Assembly (NCBI GenBank): GCA_900769995.1
Contig: CAAGIT010000056.1
Location: forward strand, 1 to 13,489
Origin: an uncultured Oscillospiraceae bacterium
Lineage (GTDB): Bacteria; Bacillota; Clostridia; Oscillospirales; Oscillospiraceae
Direction: 5' to 3'
DNA: 13,489 bases
Positions 12,582-13,489 of this stretch are shown in pieces. Within the stretch, counting starts at the first letter, position 1; every line of letters begins with the position of its first letter. The translations under genes were made by a program, and so were the position numbers. The notes beneath the pieces are model-generated. The model had not been told where the DNA came from. It made no database searches and was given only the letters and a program-made list of their open reading frames with translations.

Positions 12582-13489
12582 TTACAGGATTTCCTTCGCA
12601 AAGCTTGTGCCTGTGGTCTTGTATTCCACGCCCAGCAGCTCGGTCACGGTCGCGGCAATGTCTGCAAAGCTCTTGCGGGTGCCGAGATTGACGGGCTTGA
12701 CCTTCGGGCCTGCAATCAGCAGCGGTACATATTCACGGGTGTGGTCGGTCGTTGCGGTGTAGGCGGGGTCGCAGCCGTGATCGGCGGTGACCATCACGAT
12801 GTCATCTTCGCCCAGCTTGGCGCAGAATTCCGCGAACCAGGTATCGAACTCGTTCAGAGCTTCGGCATAGCCTTCGATGTTGCGGCGATGACCGTAGACC
12901 ATATCGAAGTCAACGAGGTTGATGAAGCACAGACCGTTGAAGTCGCGGTCGGCATAAGCCATGGACTTGTTCAGACCGTCGGTGTTGCCCTTGGTATAGA
13001 CGTGCTCGGTGGTGCCAAGGCTGGCGAAAATGTCATAAATTTTGCCGACGGCGATAGAATCCTTGCCGGCAGCCTTGATGGCATCGAGCATGGTCTGTGC
13101 GGGCGGCTCGAGGGAGAAGTCGTGGCGGTTGGAGGTGCGGGTAAAGCCGTCCTTGGGGTTGCCGACAAAGGGACGGGCGATGACACGACCGACACCGTGC
13201 TTGCCTGTGAGAAGCTTTCTTGCGATGCGGCAGTATTCATAAAGCTGCTCGGGCGGTACGAGATCTTCATGTGCTGCGATCTGGAATACGGAGTCAGCGG
13301 AGGTGTAAACGATCAGGTCGCCGGTTTTGAGATGCTCTTCGCCGTATTCGGCAAGAACCTCCGTGCCGGACCAGGGCGCATTGGCCAAAACGCCGCGTCC
13401 GGTAGCCTCGCGGAAGGGTTTCAGCAGCTCCTCGGGGAAGCCGTTGGGATAGGTGGGCAGGGGATTTTCGGATACGATGCCGGCGAGAT
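12582..13489 (-). CDS. deoB: Phosphopentomutase, C-terminal part (gene runs off the right edge)
   Basis: The last 301 residues of DeoB are present. The enzyme interconverts (deoxy)ribose 1-phosphate and 5-phosphate, linking nucleoside breakdown to central metabolism. It belongs to the alkaline phosphatase superfamily. Visible hallmarks (numbering from the window edge) are NPLPTYPNGFPEEL (8-21), SGTEV (40-44), YTSADSVFQIAAHE (61-74), RTSNRHDF (117-124), the metal-binding NLVDFDMVYGHRR (190-202), TADHGCDP (234-241) and TDHTREYVPLL (247-257). The missing part, about a quarter of the usual length of near 390 residues, holds the catalytic threonine. Frame continues open to the right edge, so the TTG at 13388 is not a start. 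It is followed after 25 nt by cdd. Confidence 0.95.
   Translation of the reverse strand, partial: LAGIVSENPLPTYPNGFPEELLKPFREATGRGVLANAPWSGTEVLAEYGEEHLKTGDLIVYTSADSVFQIAAHEDLVPPEQLYEYCRIARKLLTGKHGVGRVIARPFVGNPKDGFTRTSNRHDFSLEPPAQTMLDAIKAAGKDSIAVGKIYDIFASLGTTEHVYTKGNTDGLNKSMAYADRDFNGLCFINLVDFDMVYGHRRNIEGYAEALNEFDTWFAEFCAKLGEDDIVMVTADHGCDPAYTATTDHTREYVPLLIAGPKVKPVNLGTRKSFADIAATVTELLGVEYKTTGTSFAKEIL

Overview
The window reads as chromosomal DNA of a Gram-positive anaerobe of class Clostridia, most likely in or near Ruminococcaceae/Oscillospiraceae. This is inference. It rests on the moderate GC content, strong GGAGG-type ribosome binding sites, lipoproteins with LxGC lipoboxes and acidic Thr/Pro/Glu-rich linkers, and families common in gut Clostridia (CooT, Cys-rich small domain, BMP nucleoside transporter). 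Every convincing gene lies on the minus strand, so transcription runs from high to low coordinates. No rRNA, tRNA, CRISPR array, insertion sequence or phage gene was seen.

From right to left (direction of transcription): 13489-12146 holds the 3' part of deoB (phosphopentomutase) and cdd (cytidine deaminase). 12109-10767 is a separate unit with its own promoter, a short 5' stem-loop, a BMP-family nucleoside-binding lipoprotein gene and a strong terminator. 10697-6823 carries a second promoter with an A/T-rich upstream element, then a double-domain ATPase and two permeases (the NupO/P/Q arrangement), closed by a hairpin. udk (uridine kinase) follows at 6784-6164. Together these genes form an almost uninterrupted uptake-and-salvage block: import nucleosides (BMP + ABC), deaminate cytidine (Cdd), phosphorylate uridine/cytidine (Udk) and isomerise ribose/deoxyribose phosphate (DeoB).

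6163-5877 contains no intact gene. It has a probable bidirectional terminator and two short coding-like remnants on opposite strands. A YbaK-type Cys-tRNA(Pro) deacylase (5806-5342) comes next, with an AT-rich palindrome in its promoter. Its stop codon overlaps the -35 box of a full-consensus promoter that drives a two-gene metal-handling operon: an extremely His-rich small protein (5286-4873) and a CooT-family nickel-binding protein (4859-4665), ending in a terminator.

4551-260 is a tight four-gene operon with its own promoter: an ABC ATPase, a large two-domain FtsX/MacB-type permease, phosphatidylserine decarboxylase (psd) and an 11-cysteine small metal-binding-like protein. Overlaps of 7 and 4 nt and a 15 nt gap link these genes. 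The left edge holds a promoter and the first 46 codons of another lipoprotein.

The most unusual points are the His-rich/CooT pair with no nickel enzyme in view, and the coupling of an FtsX-type ABC exporter to psd and a Cys-rich protein. No clearly new defence or mobile system was found.
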